DNA of 64,000 bases from Sipunculus nudus (lineage: Eukaryota > Annelida > Sipuncula > Golfingiida > Sipunculidae), in contig CM049308.1 in NCBI GenBank assembly GCA_026874595.1, positions 891,001-955,000 of the forward strand, read 5' to 3'. Of this stretch, positions 1 through 10,950 are shown in pieces. A program made the translations under genes and the position numbers. Within the stretch, counting starts at the first letter, position 1; each line of letters opens with the position of its first letter. The notes below the pieces were generated by a model. It saw only the letters and a program-made list of their open reading frames with translations, ran no database searches and was not told the DNA's origin.

Positions 1-203
1 ACTTGTATATACAACATCATAAAGTTTAAGAGTGAATACCACTAAGGACATACTTGTATATACAACATCATAAAGTTTAAGAGTGAATACCACTAAGGAC
101 ATACTTGTATATACAACATCATAAAGATTAAGAGTGAATACCACTAAGGACATACTTGTATATACAACATCATAAAGTTTGGAGTGAATAGCACCAAGAA
201 CAT
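1..203. repeat. 51-bp tandem repeat, four copies
   Basis: Units start at 1, 52, 103 and 154. The first three are nearly identical; the fourth is diverged and one base shorter. The array probably continues to the left of the window. It lies in the intron downstream of the TM8 exon on the minus strand. No coding potential is seen. Confidence 0.95.
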
Positions 204-507
204 ATCTAATACTGTCAATATTTGGGAGAAAGCAGGTTTGCTTTTGCTCCATGTCTAGATACATGTAGGTCACTGTCGCCAGTTCAATGTATATTTAATA
301 CAGACCTATCTGGATATCAATTTAGAATTTTCTAAGCCTGGCGTCCAAAAATTTCCTCCTGTTAAAAGGCAGAACTATCCTGCTAAATGCTATCAGAATT
401 ATCCTATTTCTGAAATAAAATATAAAATGCTAAACCATAAGGGTATGATGATTCAAGGGCCTGATGTATAAACACAAAGATTAAATTATTAAATTTCAGA
501 CACTCAC
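204..507 (-). other. Intron sequence, nothing recognisable
   Basis: AT-rich sequence between the 51-bp repeat and the TM8 exon of the ENT gene. It begins, in gene direction, with the donor GTGAGT at 507-502. No other feature is seen. Confidence 0.6.
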
Positions 508-593
508 CACTTGAATCCATCCAGCAATGGTTCTCCCCGCCAGATCACCCAGGTTAAATAACAGGAAGCATGTCACTGGCGTAAAATATCGAT
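508..593 (-). CDS. SLC29 (ENT): ENT (SLC29) internal exon: TM8
   Basis: Internal exon of an equilibrative nucleoside transporter, a membrane protein that moves nucleosides down their gradient. The minus strand reads acceptor TTTCAG (599-594), 86 bp of exon, then donor GTGAGT (507-502). The first two bases complete a GAT codon begun by the 8435-8543 exon. The next 28 codons include RYFTPVTCF and FNLGDLAGR. The latter is the TM8 signature of SLC29 proteins, with its conserved Asp and Arg; GRTIAGWIQV follows, as in the family. The exon ends in phase 0. Its 5' part (569-593) and its acceptor form the first unit of the 52-bp tandem array, which is very unusual. TM9-TM11 should be encoded left of the window. 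Family assignment rests on recalled motifs and phase continuity, not on a database search. Confidence 0.9.
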
Positions 594-1619
594 CTGAAAT
601 TTTAAACCAATATCAGGAGACATGTCACTGGCGTAAAATATCAATCTGAAATGGTAAACCAATATCAGGAGACTTGTCACTGGCGTAAAATATCGATCTG
701 AAATTTTAAACCAATATCAGGAGACATGTTACTGGCATAAAATATCAATCTGAAATGGTAAACCAATATCAGGAGACATGTCACTGGCATAAAATATCGA
801 TCTAAAATTTGAAACCAATATCAGGGACATATCACTGGCTTAAAATAACAATCTCAAATAAACCAATATCAGGAGACATGTCACTGGCGTAAAATATCGA
901 TCTGAAATTTTAAACCAATATCACGGACATGTCACTGGTGTAAAATATCAATCTGAAATAGTAAACCAATATCAAGAGACATGGCACTGGTGTAAAATAT
1001 CAATCTGAAATTTTAAACCAATATCACGGACATGTCACTGGTGTAAAATATCAATCTGAAATAGTAAACCAATATCAAGAGACATGGCACTGGTGTAAAT
1101 TATTGATCTGAAATGGTAAACCAATATCAGGAGACATGTCACTGGTGTAAAATATCAATCTGAAATAGTAAACCAATATCAAGAGACATGGCACTGGTGT
1201 AAAATATCAATCTGAAATGGTAAACCAATATCAGGAGACATGTCACTGGTGTAAAATATCAATCTGAAATAGTAAACCAATATCAGGAGACGTGTCATTG
1301 GCATAAAATATCAATCTGAAATGGTAAACCAATATCAGGAGACATGTCACTGGTGTAAAATATCAATCTGAAATAGAAAACCAATATCAGGAGACATGTG
1401 AGTGGTGTAAAATATCAATCTGAAATGGTAAACCAATATCAGGAGACATGTCACTGGTGTAAAATATCAAACTGAAATGGGAAACCAATATCAAGAGACA
1501 TGTCTCTGGTGTAAAATATCAATCTGAAATGGTTAACCAATATCAGGAGACATGTCAGTGGCATAAAATATCAAACTGAAATGGGAAACCAATATCAAGA
1601 GACATGTCACTGGTGTAAA
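569..1619. repeat. 52-bp exon-derived tandem array, left arm (~20 units)
   Basis: The period is 52 bp (CATGTCACTGG-type landmarks at 569, 621, 673, 725, 777 and on). On the minus strand each unit reads as the end of an intron (TTTCAG) followed by the first ~25-38 bases of the TM8 exon, then a degenerate CTCCTGATATT in place of the exon's CTTCCTGTTATT. The leftmost unit is the real exon. Near the exon, units alternate between ATCGATCTG and ATCAATCTG forms, a 104-bp dimer; further away almost all carry ATCAATCTG. The arm is cut at 1619/1620 by a mobile element and resumes at 6787. Confidence 0.93.
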
Positions 1620-4600
1620 CAAGGGACCCATGGGTCACGGCGCTCAGCTGATCGTGATTGGACTATAAATGTTTCTCTACTGTGATACTACCGTAAAAGT
1701 CGTTGCAGAAGTCGCATCCTTATTACAAGTCGCACCCTGACTTTTAGGATCCCCCTGGGGAATAGCCGTTCAAGTTTAGTTTCAGGAAAAGTCCATAATA
1801 TAGGTCGCACCCAGACTTCGGAGGCGTCCCAACCACCTGATACTTTTGGAATTTGAGTATCATTCCTTGCGATGCAAGACTACAACCAACGTCCCCGTAG
1901 TACTTTTGTGGTTTATAAACTAGATAAACCATTCAAACGTAAAAATAATTGGACAGCTTTAATACAATGCTTATATTTAAGGAATAACAACAGAATCTTA
2001 ACATATAAAGTCGGGGTTCAATTGTCAGGTAAGATTTGTACAGTGCCAAAGTCAGCTGCGTCGGATAACATTTTGTGCTGTGAAACGATGTCGATGTTGC
2101 CGTTTTTTACTAGGTTAAGTAACATTAGAATGCAAATATCAAGTTAAATGACTGTATTAATAAACTAAAAGAGTATGAGGCAAATTACTATCACAATCGA
2201 GCAACTCTTTAAATTGTTAAAGATCGTCAAACGTAGGGTGGATTCATTAGACTATGATTAGTTTGCGTACGCGTGACGAGTCCAAATCCGTCGCATTGGG
2301 CATGATTTGAACTGACTTAAGACAACTGAAAGATGGAAAGAATAATTGAGTTTGAATTTATTCACCTAATTTCTTAAATAGGCTCTAAAACTGAATTTAG
2401 TAACCCTTCAATTAAGTGTTACAACTTACCATCTAGGCGCGGCACATGCACGGTATTACTGAAACCACTGAAATATATGTCAGTCAACAGGGGGATAATG
2501 AACGCTTTATCGACCGGTCAGTTAACGTAAAATAAACATAATTGAATTTACAGATATTATATTTACTGGGACTAATGATTTATTTTTCTTTGATAATATC
2601 TGGAAAACCCAATTTCCATCGTTATCAGTGATTATATTCCAGTGGCTTGGATGTATGGCAAACTCAGCCGTGTTGAACCAGATCCGTCATGACACCAAAC
2701 GGTGCCGGTTCCCGTGGAATTTAGGTGCGTATGTGGCATTTTAAGTAAATAAAATATATACCTATATGGTGTTTGTTATTTCATTGTATTGACTAATGTG
2801 TCTTCATTAAAAAATATCATGAAAACGTCAACGCACGATTGACCGTAATGCATGCGTGCCGCCATATTGTTGGGCATACGATCGTCCTGAAAGAGACACG
2901 GGTAACACTCGGAGCAAATCGTATATTTGTAGCTCACGTGAAACGTTATAACATTGTTATCCAAAACGCTTGAAAACCACGAGATGGTGACAGTGACCTA
3001 ATGGTTCTTAATACGAGAGTTAATAATTGTGGATATCAGTCACGGAAGGCTTAGTTGACATGGGGATGTAAAGGTCATTGCACGGGTGACCCGGGGCTTG
3101 AACTTCCGTTACACGGCTTCAAAGGTCAGCTGGTATTCAGCGATCAACCGGGCAGGCAAAAGAATTCACGACGTATGTGTAGTGGATCAAGCTTGAATGT
3201 GACGCAACTTTACATGCATAAACGGAAATGGAACCGCGAGTTTTTCATTATGGAAAGCATACCCATATAGTTAAACGGAAAGAAAGTGTACATCAAAGAG
3301 CGGCAGACTGGCATATGCGTCAAATTGACTCATGATATAATAGTAACGCAGATTAGGAGGTGTCACTTGAATAGCGACTTGTCAGAACGGGTAGATCTTG
3401 AACTGGGCAAATTTAAAATTTGCATTTAATGTTAATAAAATGAAAATTTCGTCAGTTCACAAAATATAAAGCATAAGAGATGGTTAAAAGTGTAAATTAT
3501 TGGGGAAAGACGTTTCACAAAGCACTGGTTAAAGGTATTGCCGATTATCGCTCAAATGACGTCGTTCCATATACCGGGAAAGCTGACAGAAACGGGATAA
3601 GTACGTATTACAAGTCGCACCCCGACTTTGCTAGAAAATTCTAGTTTTTAGAATTCGATTTCCTAGTACAAGTCGCGACTTCTGCAACGACTTTTACGGT
3701 ATATCGAGTTGATAAAGCTTATGAATATCATGTACATGTTGGGCTATAATAAAGGAATGTAATGTAATATGTGAGTAAATGAAAAATGAAATTACCTGAC
3801 TGATGGATTAATAGAGTCAAATAAAGTGGTTTATTTTTTATTTATTTAGGAGGGGTTGAAAATTGTGATATATTTGAGCAAATATGAATGCAATGACAGC
3901 AGTAATAAGCAGTAGTAGAATGATGATAAGGCTATTTGTTGAAGGATCTAAAGTGTATGGTAGTCTGCAAGCGTTCAATTTGACAGATATGATGTTATGA
4001 TTAACTATGCTGATGAAGTGATTTATGAATATGTGACTGTATGACACAATATCTCTTTAGTCTTGACAAGGTACATTATTGTGATGCCCACTATGTCTAC
4101 ATATTACACAATATTGACATAATTTCTGGCATGTACATAGGTACCTATGGACGAATAGTTATACAAAATATTAAAGTATGAATATATCTGATTCATCTTG
4201 TTCTTGCTTCCTGAGGCTGACTTTGGGATGGGGTTCAAAGAAGGGAAAAGTGAGGGCAGCACAAAAGTGGATGTAGAAATATTCTATTGTAATGTTTTTC
4301 ATTTATATAAGAATATGAAAAGCTTAGAGGAAAGGGGCCCTCCTACTTGGTTATAGTAAAGTTCTAAATATATGATTGCAAACTAATACTCTGACAAGAC
4401 TGTTATGAAGAAAAACAGTAAAAGTTTTGAGATACTGTGTTGCATACGTAAATTTACAGATGGACAGGCAAGTGGACAGAATGGACTAATACCTGTATTT
4501 CACTTTCCAGAGAATAATGCATTTAAGTTTATATATAATCCTATTTTTTTAAGCAGACCCACTTTTTCCATTCAGAAGTTTTTATCTGAATCGTTTTTTT

Positions 4601-6786
4601 ATTTACAGGTTTATAAATTTTTTATTAAAAAACCTGAAAATATAAGTTAAAATATTAGAATTGTTGCAAAAGTTGCAATCATTATATATACAGAGTAAAA
4701 AACATTGGGTCATATAATGCATACACATATATTTTATTATTTTTAAATCATAAATGTTTAAACTGATTTTAAAAGAATATAATGCCACAACATGGCATCT
4801 ACAAGAATATTCCTTGAATCACTATTAAAAAGTTTTGCACATTGGAGTTTTCAGTACATGCTTAATTTTATTCACCAAAATAAAATAAAAGTAAATTTGA
4901 TAAAATAAAACATCTTTTCAAATAAAGTATACACACTGTTGGTTGAATGAGGGACAAACAATATCATTGTGCTAATTACTATCCCAGGTTTAATTAATTA
5001 CTGGAATTAATAGTCAATTTCACACCTGGTGAAGTTTTTACTCTTCTGAAATAAGGAATTACTTATCTCATGAACATCCACACTTTCACAGCAATACACC
5101 ACTTTGTGGACACAATTAAATGTACACTTTAATCATTGTAACCCTGGTGGTTCAATACAAAATCTAAAATGTAGCATGTCCAAGAATAAAATAAAATACA
5201 GAAAAATTATAACATTCATCTAGTTTATGCACCAGCTGGGGGGGGGGGGGGGTGAGTGCAGGGCACAGGGGAAGCCTGCTAGTAGTGGCCAAGCTGGGTC
5301 AAGGTAAGCTGCCTGGGGTAGGTTACATAATGCAAGTGAAGGCTGTACTACTAGGTGGGCTAGATGTAAACAACACTTGACATGGTGTATGAAAACATGA
5401 ATAAAAGCTATTCATTCCAATCAATTTCTTTGAAAGTTCAGATTTTAAAAGATTAAATCCTTATGCATATATGCTGGGAAAATTAAATCAACAGTGCCAA
5501 AGTTGGACAAAATTTAAGGTATTGATTTTTTATTTATGCTAATAACTTGAAAAATTTGCAAAATTCAGATCTAATTTTGGGTAAACAATTGAATCTTGAT
5601 TAAATAAAGTTATATTCCTGAAAAAAAGTCTCTAGGTTCAGCAATTCTCATGTTAGGTGAGTAAATATATTTCCTGATTTTTTAAAAAATTGCATTATGT
5701 TTTGGCCCATAACTTCAAAATAATACCCAATACTGACCTAATTTTTGGTATGTTCATAGAAAATGTATAAAAGAATGTGAATACTAAATACAATCAAAAA
5801 CAAATCAGTGGTTTTGATATTAGGCAGCCTTGAAGTGTAACAATGGCTTTTTTTTATGGAAAACAGAGTTTTTTTCCTTAATATCGCGAAGGAACAAAGT
5901 CCTAATGACCCAATTTTCGGTATGGTAGGAGATTTTGGGGACATCTAAAATTATGTCAACAGCCTGGGGAGCATAGAGATGTGCCCTGAATGACCTACAG
6001 TCATCAAAGTGGACTGCTTGACAATGTAAGGGAATACAACAAGAGCCTCCAAAAAAATTCAATAACTAGCCTAATTTTGCAGCTTTTATTTTCAAATTTC
6101 AGATTTTAACAGATTAAATCCTTATGTATACATGGTGTGAAAATTAAATCTACAGTACTTACAGGAAAAAAACGTGCCATGGCCAAAGTTGGGCAAAATT
6201 TAAGGTACCAATTTTATATTTTTGCCAATATTTAAAAAATTTAACAAAATTTGATCTAATTTTTTAGTATACAATTAAATTTTGATTAATTAAAGTTGTA
6301 TTACTGGAAAAAAGTCCCTACCTTTAACACTTTTGGTCTTAAGTGACCAAATATCTTCCTGATTTTTTTACAAAGTCCATTATGTTTGGGCCCATAACTT
6401 TTTTAAATTATATAATACTGACTTAATATCTGGCATGTACATAGGAACTATATAGAGGAATATTAATGGTAAACCAGATGAGTGGTTTTGATATTAGGCA
6501 GTCCTGAAGTGTGAAAATAGATTTTTAATAAAAAATTGAGGTTTTTCCTTAATATCTCAAAGGAACGAAGTCCTATTGACCCAATTTTTGGCATGGTAGG
6601 AGATTATGGGGACATCTAACAGTATGCAGAAATTCAGATTCGTAGGTCCAACGGTGTCGAAACGTGCCAGTCTTACGGACGGACATCCAGACGGACAGAC
6701 AGATGGACGAACGGACAGACAGACGGACAGACGAAGGACAATGGACCATGACTATAGCTCAGATGACTTATAGTCAGCTGAGCTAA
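1620..6786 (-). mobile_element. Helentron/Helitron2-like non-autonomous element, copy I
   Basis: Both ends are defined because the insertion splits the 52-bp array. The left end starts CAAGGGACCC and holds the 12-bp palindrome GACCCATGGGTC (1625-1636), then GCTCAGCTGA (1642-1651). The right end is a hairpin with 13-nt arms, one mismatch and a TAT loop (6756-6784) followed by an A-run; its TCAGCTGAGC (6774-6783) is the exact inverse of the left motif. A GACGGACA-type microsatellite (about 6674-6735) lies just inside the right end, and a 15-G run sits at 5238-5252. An asymmetric inverted repeat, a hairpin at one end and insertion in an A-run (TT on the other strand) fit Helentron/Helitron2 elements; that class is inferred. 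No Rep/helicase frame is seen. Without the nested 2-kb transposon it is about 3.2 kb, like the copy at 19866-23102. Confidence 0.75.
1691..3699. mobile_element. 2.0-kb TIR transposon with TA duplication (pogo/Tc1-like, non-autonomous)
   Basis: A 25-bp perfect terminal inverted repeat begins CCGTAAAAGTCG at 1691 and ends in the inverse at 3699. TA is present on both sides (1689-1690, 3700-3701). The related copy at 19866 has the same flanking sequence with a single TA (GATACTATATCGAG), so the empty site is directly visible. Inside the ends lie quasi-palindromic motifs AAGTCGCACCCTGACTT (1727-1743), a variant at 1802-1818 and another at 3612-3628, plus the perfect palindrome AAGTCGCGACTT (3670-3681). 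These are candidate transposase-binding sites. The interior is richer in CpG than its surroundings. The longest open frames are about 60-90 codons with no transposase motif, so it is probably non-autonomous. Superfamily is inferred from the TA duplication only. Confidence 0.85.
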
Positions 6787-7540
6787 AAATCAATCTGAAA
6801 TAGTAAACCAATATCAGGAGACATGTCACTGGTGTAAAATATCAATCTGAAATTGTAAACCAATAACATGAGACATGTCACTGGTGTAAAATATCAATCT
6901 GAAATTGTAAACCAATAACATGAGACATGTCACTGGTGTAAAATATCAATCTGAAATGGTAAACCAATATCAGGAGACATGTCACTGGTGTAAAATATCA
7001 ATCTGAAATTGTAAACCAATAACATGAGACATGTCACTGGTGTAAAATATCAATCTGAAATGGTAAACCAATAACATGAGACATGTCACTGGTGTAAAAT
7101 ATCAATCTGAAATGGTAAACCAATATCAGGAGACATGTCACTGGTGTAAAATATCAATCTGAAATTGTAAACCAATATCAGGAGACATGTCACTGGTGTA
7201 AAATATCAATCTGAAATGGTAAACCAATATCAGGAGACGTGTCATTGGCATAAAATATCAAACTGAAATGGGAAACCAATATCAGGAGACATGTCACTGG
7301 TGTAAAATATCAATCTGAAATAGTAAACCAATATCAGGAGACATGTCACTGGTGTAAAATATCAATCTGAAATGGTAAACCAATATCAGGAGACGTGTCA
7401 TTGGCATAAAATATCAAACTGAAATGGGAAACCAGTATCAGGAGACATGTCACTGGTGTAAAATATCAATCTGAAATAGTAAACCAATATCAGGAGACAT
7501 GTCACTGGTGTAAAATATCAATCTAAAATTGTAAACTGAT
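6787..7540. repeat. 52-bp exon-derived tandem array, right arm (~14 units)
   Basis: Continuation of the array at 569-1619 after the inserted element. Units carry ATATCAATCTG almost throughout, with subtypes having AATATCAGGAG or AATAACATGAG. The last recognisable unit ends near 7536 and passes into unique intron sequence. Confidence 0.92.
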
Positions 7541-8434
7541 CCTTGCAAAGCTGTTCAGGTTGAATACTGACAAAAATCAATTCCTCTTTTTATTTGAGAT
7601 CATAAATTATATGCAGTAGTGTTTGGTATTTTTTTCACATGTTGTGATCAGACTCAATTTTGTACTGGTCAGTAAGGCCAGCATACCACAATAGAGTCCC
7701 AAGCTCATGTGTGAAACCATAGGCCCATACACTTACAGTTTTTTATAGTTTAACAGTACTTTTTTAGGCCTGGAACATTAAAACATTTGGCAAAATTCAG
7801 AATATAGACAAATAATATGCTAGTTATTTAGTTACAACTTCTGCAACAACAGGAGGACATCATTATAATTGCCACAGCTTACACAGTGAAGAAAGTAAAG
7901 GACAGAATCAAAAAGAAAACAAACGAGGAGACAAAGGTGTGGGGAATTCCACAGTCACGTACAGGATTTGCAATTTGATGGAGATAAATCCATAGTCTGT
8001 CTTGGCATATACGGAACTGATGGACCATTACCACACATACATTTATATATTTTCCCATACATTTATGACAGCTGGACTGAAAAATGAACTATTGTCACCA
8101 GAGGGAAATATCTGTACGGCAAGTAAAGTTCTGTCCACTTTACATGTCCATATGATTTCTGTATCTACCCCCACATGATCTGGTTGGCAATTAAGAAGCC
8201 ACTATCTGGACAACCCTACACTTCACACAAATGGATGGTCTTTCTTATTTCTTTGTTAAATTGTGCACCATTTTAGCCAAAACCACATCCGTACATGTGG
8301 ACATGCAGCTTTAGACAAACCTTTTTACTAGCATGTCAACCCATGATTGTTGAGTTATTAATCAAATTAACATAGATGTAAAACATATTACAAATTTAAA
8401 GAACTAGGGGTTGTTTATTTGATATAAAACTCAC
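7541..8434 (-). other. Intron sequence, no recognised feature
   Basis: AT-rich, non-repetitive sequence between the 52-bp array and the TM7 exon of the ENT gene. No open frame of interest and no RNA gene is seen. The donor of the TM7 exon (GTGAGT, 8434-8429) lies at its right edge. Confidence 0.6.
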
Positions 8435-8543
8435 CACTCCATATATTATTGTGGTTTGATGACCGTATTGCTGAGTTTAATGCTGGGTAGCAGGCTAATG
8501 TCACAAAAAATATACTAAACACACTCAATCCATACACCCAAAT
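8435..8543 (-). CDS. SLC29 (ENT): ENT (SLC29) internal exon: TM7
   Basis: The minus strand shows a pyrimidine tract ending TTTTTTTCAG, a 109-bp exon, and donor GTGAGT. Translation in phase 0 gives IWVYGLSVFSIFFVTLACYP and then a short extracellular loop rich in Ser and Asn ending IWS. This is the TM7 segment of equilibrative nucleoside transporters, where an (I/V)W followed by a hydrophobic stretch with FFVTL is typical. The previous exon ends FKQ in phase 0; the joined VFKQ-IW matches the family. The exon leaves one base (G) that combines with AT of the 508-593 exon to make Asp. Splice sites, phase and protein order all agree. Confidence 0.92.
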
Positions 8544-8585
8544 CTGAAAAAAAGAGAGAAACATTTCAGAATATGTTACAGAAGA

Positions 8586-8965
8586 AGAGATAAAACATAT
8601 ATCTTATTATAAAGCCAATGACACATTATTACCAATAAAACATATATTTCATTAAAATGCCAATGACACATAATTACAGATGAAACACATATTTTATTAT
8701 AATGCCAATGACACATTATTACCAATAAAACATATTTTATTATAATGCCAATTACACATTATTACCAATAAAACATTTATTTTATAAAATGCCAATTACA
8801 CATTATTACCAATAAAACATATATTTTATTATAATGCCAATGACTCATTATTACCAATAAAACATATATTTTATTATAATGCCAATTACACATTATTACC
8901 AATAAAACATATATTTTATTATAATGCCAATTACACATTATTACTAATAAAACAAATATTTTCCA
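8586..8965. repeat. ~45-bp AT-rich tandem repeat, about 8 units
   Basis: GCCAATGAC/GCCAATTAC landmarks occur at about 8614, 8659, 8704, 8747, 8791, 8835, 8881 and 8926, so the period is 43-46 bp. The unit contains ATTATTACCAATAAAACAT. It lies 40 bp upstream (gene direction) of the TM7 exon acceptor. An open frame on the minus strand is only a read-through of the repeat. Confidence 0.93.
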
Positions 8966-9115
8966 TATAATGTACATATGTGATCGTGTGCATGTTATTT
9001 TTACTTGTTTCATGAGAAAACTTGAAATGTCTGGCATTGCAATTGAGTTGCCATAGCATGTATACCATGACAATGGTAACATCCCTTTAAAATAGACCCT
9101 CTACACTGACATATA

Positions 9116-10865
9116 CCGTAAAAAACCGCATATACGTCGAGAAATTTGTTCCCAAAAAATTAATCCAAGAAAGGGGAGTCGACTTATGTGCGGGTCTAAG
9201 CCTGAGAGGCAAAATTTTGCACGAACATAGTCAAACTGCCGGCCTGAATGTCTTAACTGATCGACAACTAGATATCCATTTCTGGTGAAGTCAGGTACAC
9301 AAGTCCCCCTTTCGGTCCAAAAATACAGTCTAATAAGGTTTCCGAACTTTTTTTTCGAATTTTGACCATTTACGCTGTTCTTTCATTTGGATAATGCAGT
9401 ATATTAAAATGTTTGCAATTTACGTGGTTCATAACAACCAGGAAATGACCCGCGTGTAGCTATTATGAGCTTCATTCACGGGCGATTAAGTACGAGTGCA
9501 AGAGGCACGGGTATTGCGTAATCAGTTGGGATTTTATCCAGGGCATCGGCCCCTGTGTATTTGACATCCAATTATGTTACAGTATTTCCCCACAAAAACA
9601 TTTGGTGCTTGCGTAAGTTTGCAAACATGTAAACGTTAAAAGCCTGTGGGCCGTGGTATCTGAACTACAGACAGGTGACAAATGGCTGATTACAGCACCG
9701 ATTAGCGCTCAATCGGTACGGGGATGACAGCCTGTCCCAAGAAGCTCAAAACTAGGTCACGCTGTTCACCTGTGTACTTACACGCGGGGGAAATTATTAC
9801 TCCGTTCGGGAGTTCCTACATAAAAATCACCCCAAATCGTAGTGAATGACTGCGGCCCTGAGCAAAGCTCGGGAAAAAAATTGATATCGCTATGAACAAA
9901 CGAACACAAAACCTGCATGACTTAGTAAAAATTAGTACTCCACAGAATGTGAAATATATGATTCATTCACGAAAACTTTCATCAAAAATAAAGAAAAAAG
10001 GAGTTTGTTCAAAGAACGACTGACGTGTTGTCCACGTATTGCCCTGGCTTCCGTGCTCTCACTCTGCGGTTCGCTATGCTGGATACCTACGCTGCATATA
10101 TGCAGTTATATCGCATGTACTTGTTCATTAGTGCGTCCGTCTGTGGAGGCAAGGAAGACCGGAGTTAATTAAAACTTGAATAAAACTGTCGTTTACGGCC
10201 TTGTGTTTTCTCAGAATGTATAAAAAAATCTCTGATAATAAAATTCCTGCCCTTGATCCACGGATATGACTAAGCTGAGGACAGCTAACATTGTCACGGG
10301 GCCTTTTCAGGCGACTCGCTTGGTCCCAACTTCGCGCGTTCTTTTCAATTTAGATTATATAAAATGTAGAGAAGTGCGCGACAAATCTGTTTTAGTAACA
10401 CGCTTAAATAGTCATATTTTTATTGATACCTGACACAAACAATTATTAGAAGTTTAAAATAAATGAGCAATGACGGAAAGTGTGAGAAATCCTTGGCTGT
10501 TCTATTATCTCGCACTTGCCGATTCTGGGTGTCAGACGATCTTCATTTCTGCAAAATACTTTAAGTATCGACCTGTTATATTTATTAATCTTAGAGTCTT
10601 TATGATGCCAAATATAACTTTTAAATAGATTGCACAACCAAACAAATGACATTTTTACAGTTTAAAAAAAAAATTGGAGTGGTATAAATGTAAAAAACAA
10701 GTGGCCAGTCACATAATTCACCTTTCCCCATTGGCCTGTCACACTACTCTCAATGGTCATGTATGCTGCTTCAGACCTGTTTTTACCTCAAGAATGGCTT
10801 GAAAAATTTTTTACCTGAAATTTACCCTGAAAATTAATACTCGACTTATATGCGAGTTTTTACGG
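9116..10865. mobile_element. 1.75-kb TIR transposon with TA duplication (pogo/Tc1-like)
   Basis: The left end begins CCGTAAAAAACCGCATATA; the right end is the imperfect inverse, ending CTCGCATATAAGTCGAG on the minus strand and closing at TTTTTACGG. TA flanks both ends (9114-9115, 10866-10867). Just inside the left end, TCGACTTATGTGCGG (near 9178) is an imperfect inverse of the terminal CCGCATATACGTCGA, so that end can fold on itself. The interior is CpG-rich compared with the flanking intron and holds no transposase-like frame. It shares the CCGTAAAA tip and GTCG-rich subterminal motifs with the 1691-3699 element but is not a copy of it. It sits in the intron between the TM7 and loop exons. 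Confidence 0.85.
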
Positions 10866-10950
10866 TAGTAAGCCTTGTTTAACATATAAATCTATTCAAC
10901 GTGAGGCTCAGAGCAACATCAATGAACATGTCAAATCTCACAAAACAAAA

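Noticed and set aside
2776-3270. Possible transposase remnants inside the 2.0-kb TIR element
   Set aside because: The frames are 62 and 71 codons, show no DDE or helix-turn-helix pattern I recognise, and lie on opposite strands.
6750-6790. tRNA-like box A (minus strand TTTAGCTCAGCTGAC) at the element right ends, suggesting a SINE
   Set aside because: The similarity to TAGCTCAGNNGG is explained by the terminal hairpin. No box B (GGTTCRANTCC) follows, and no target duplication or poly-A tail pattern of a SINE is seen.
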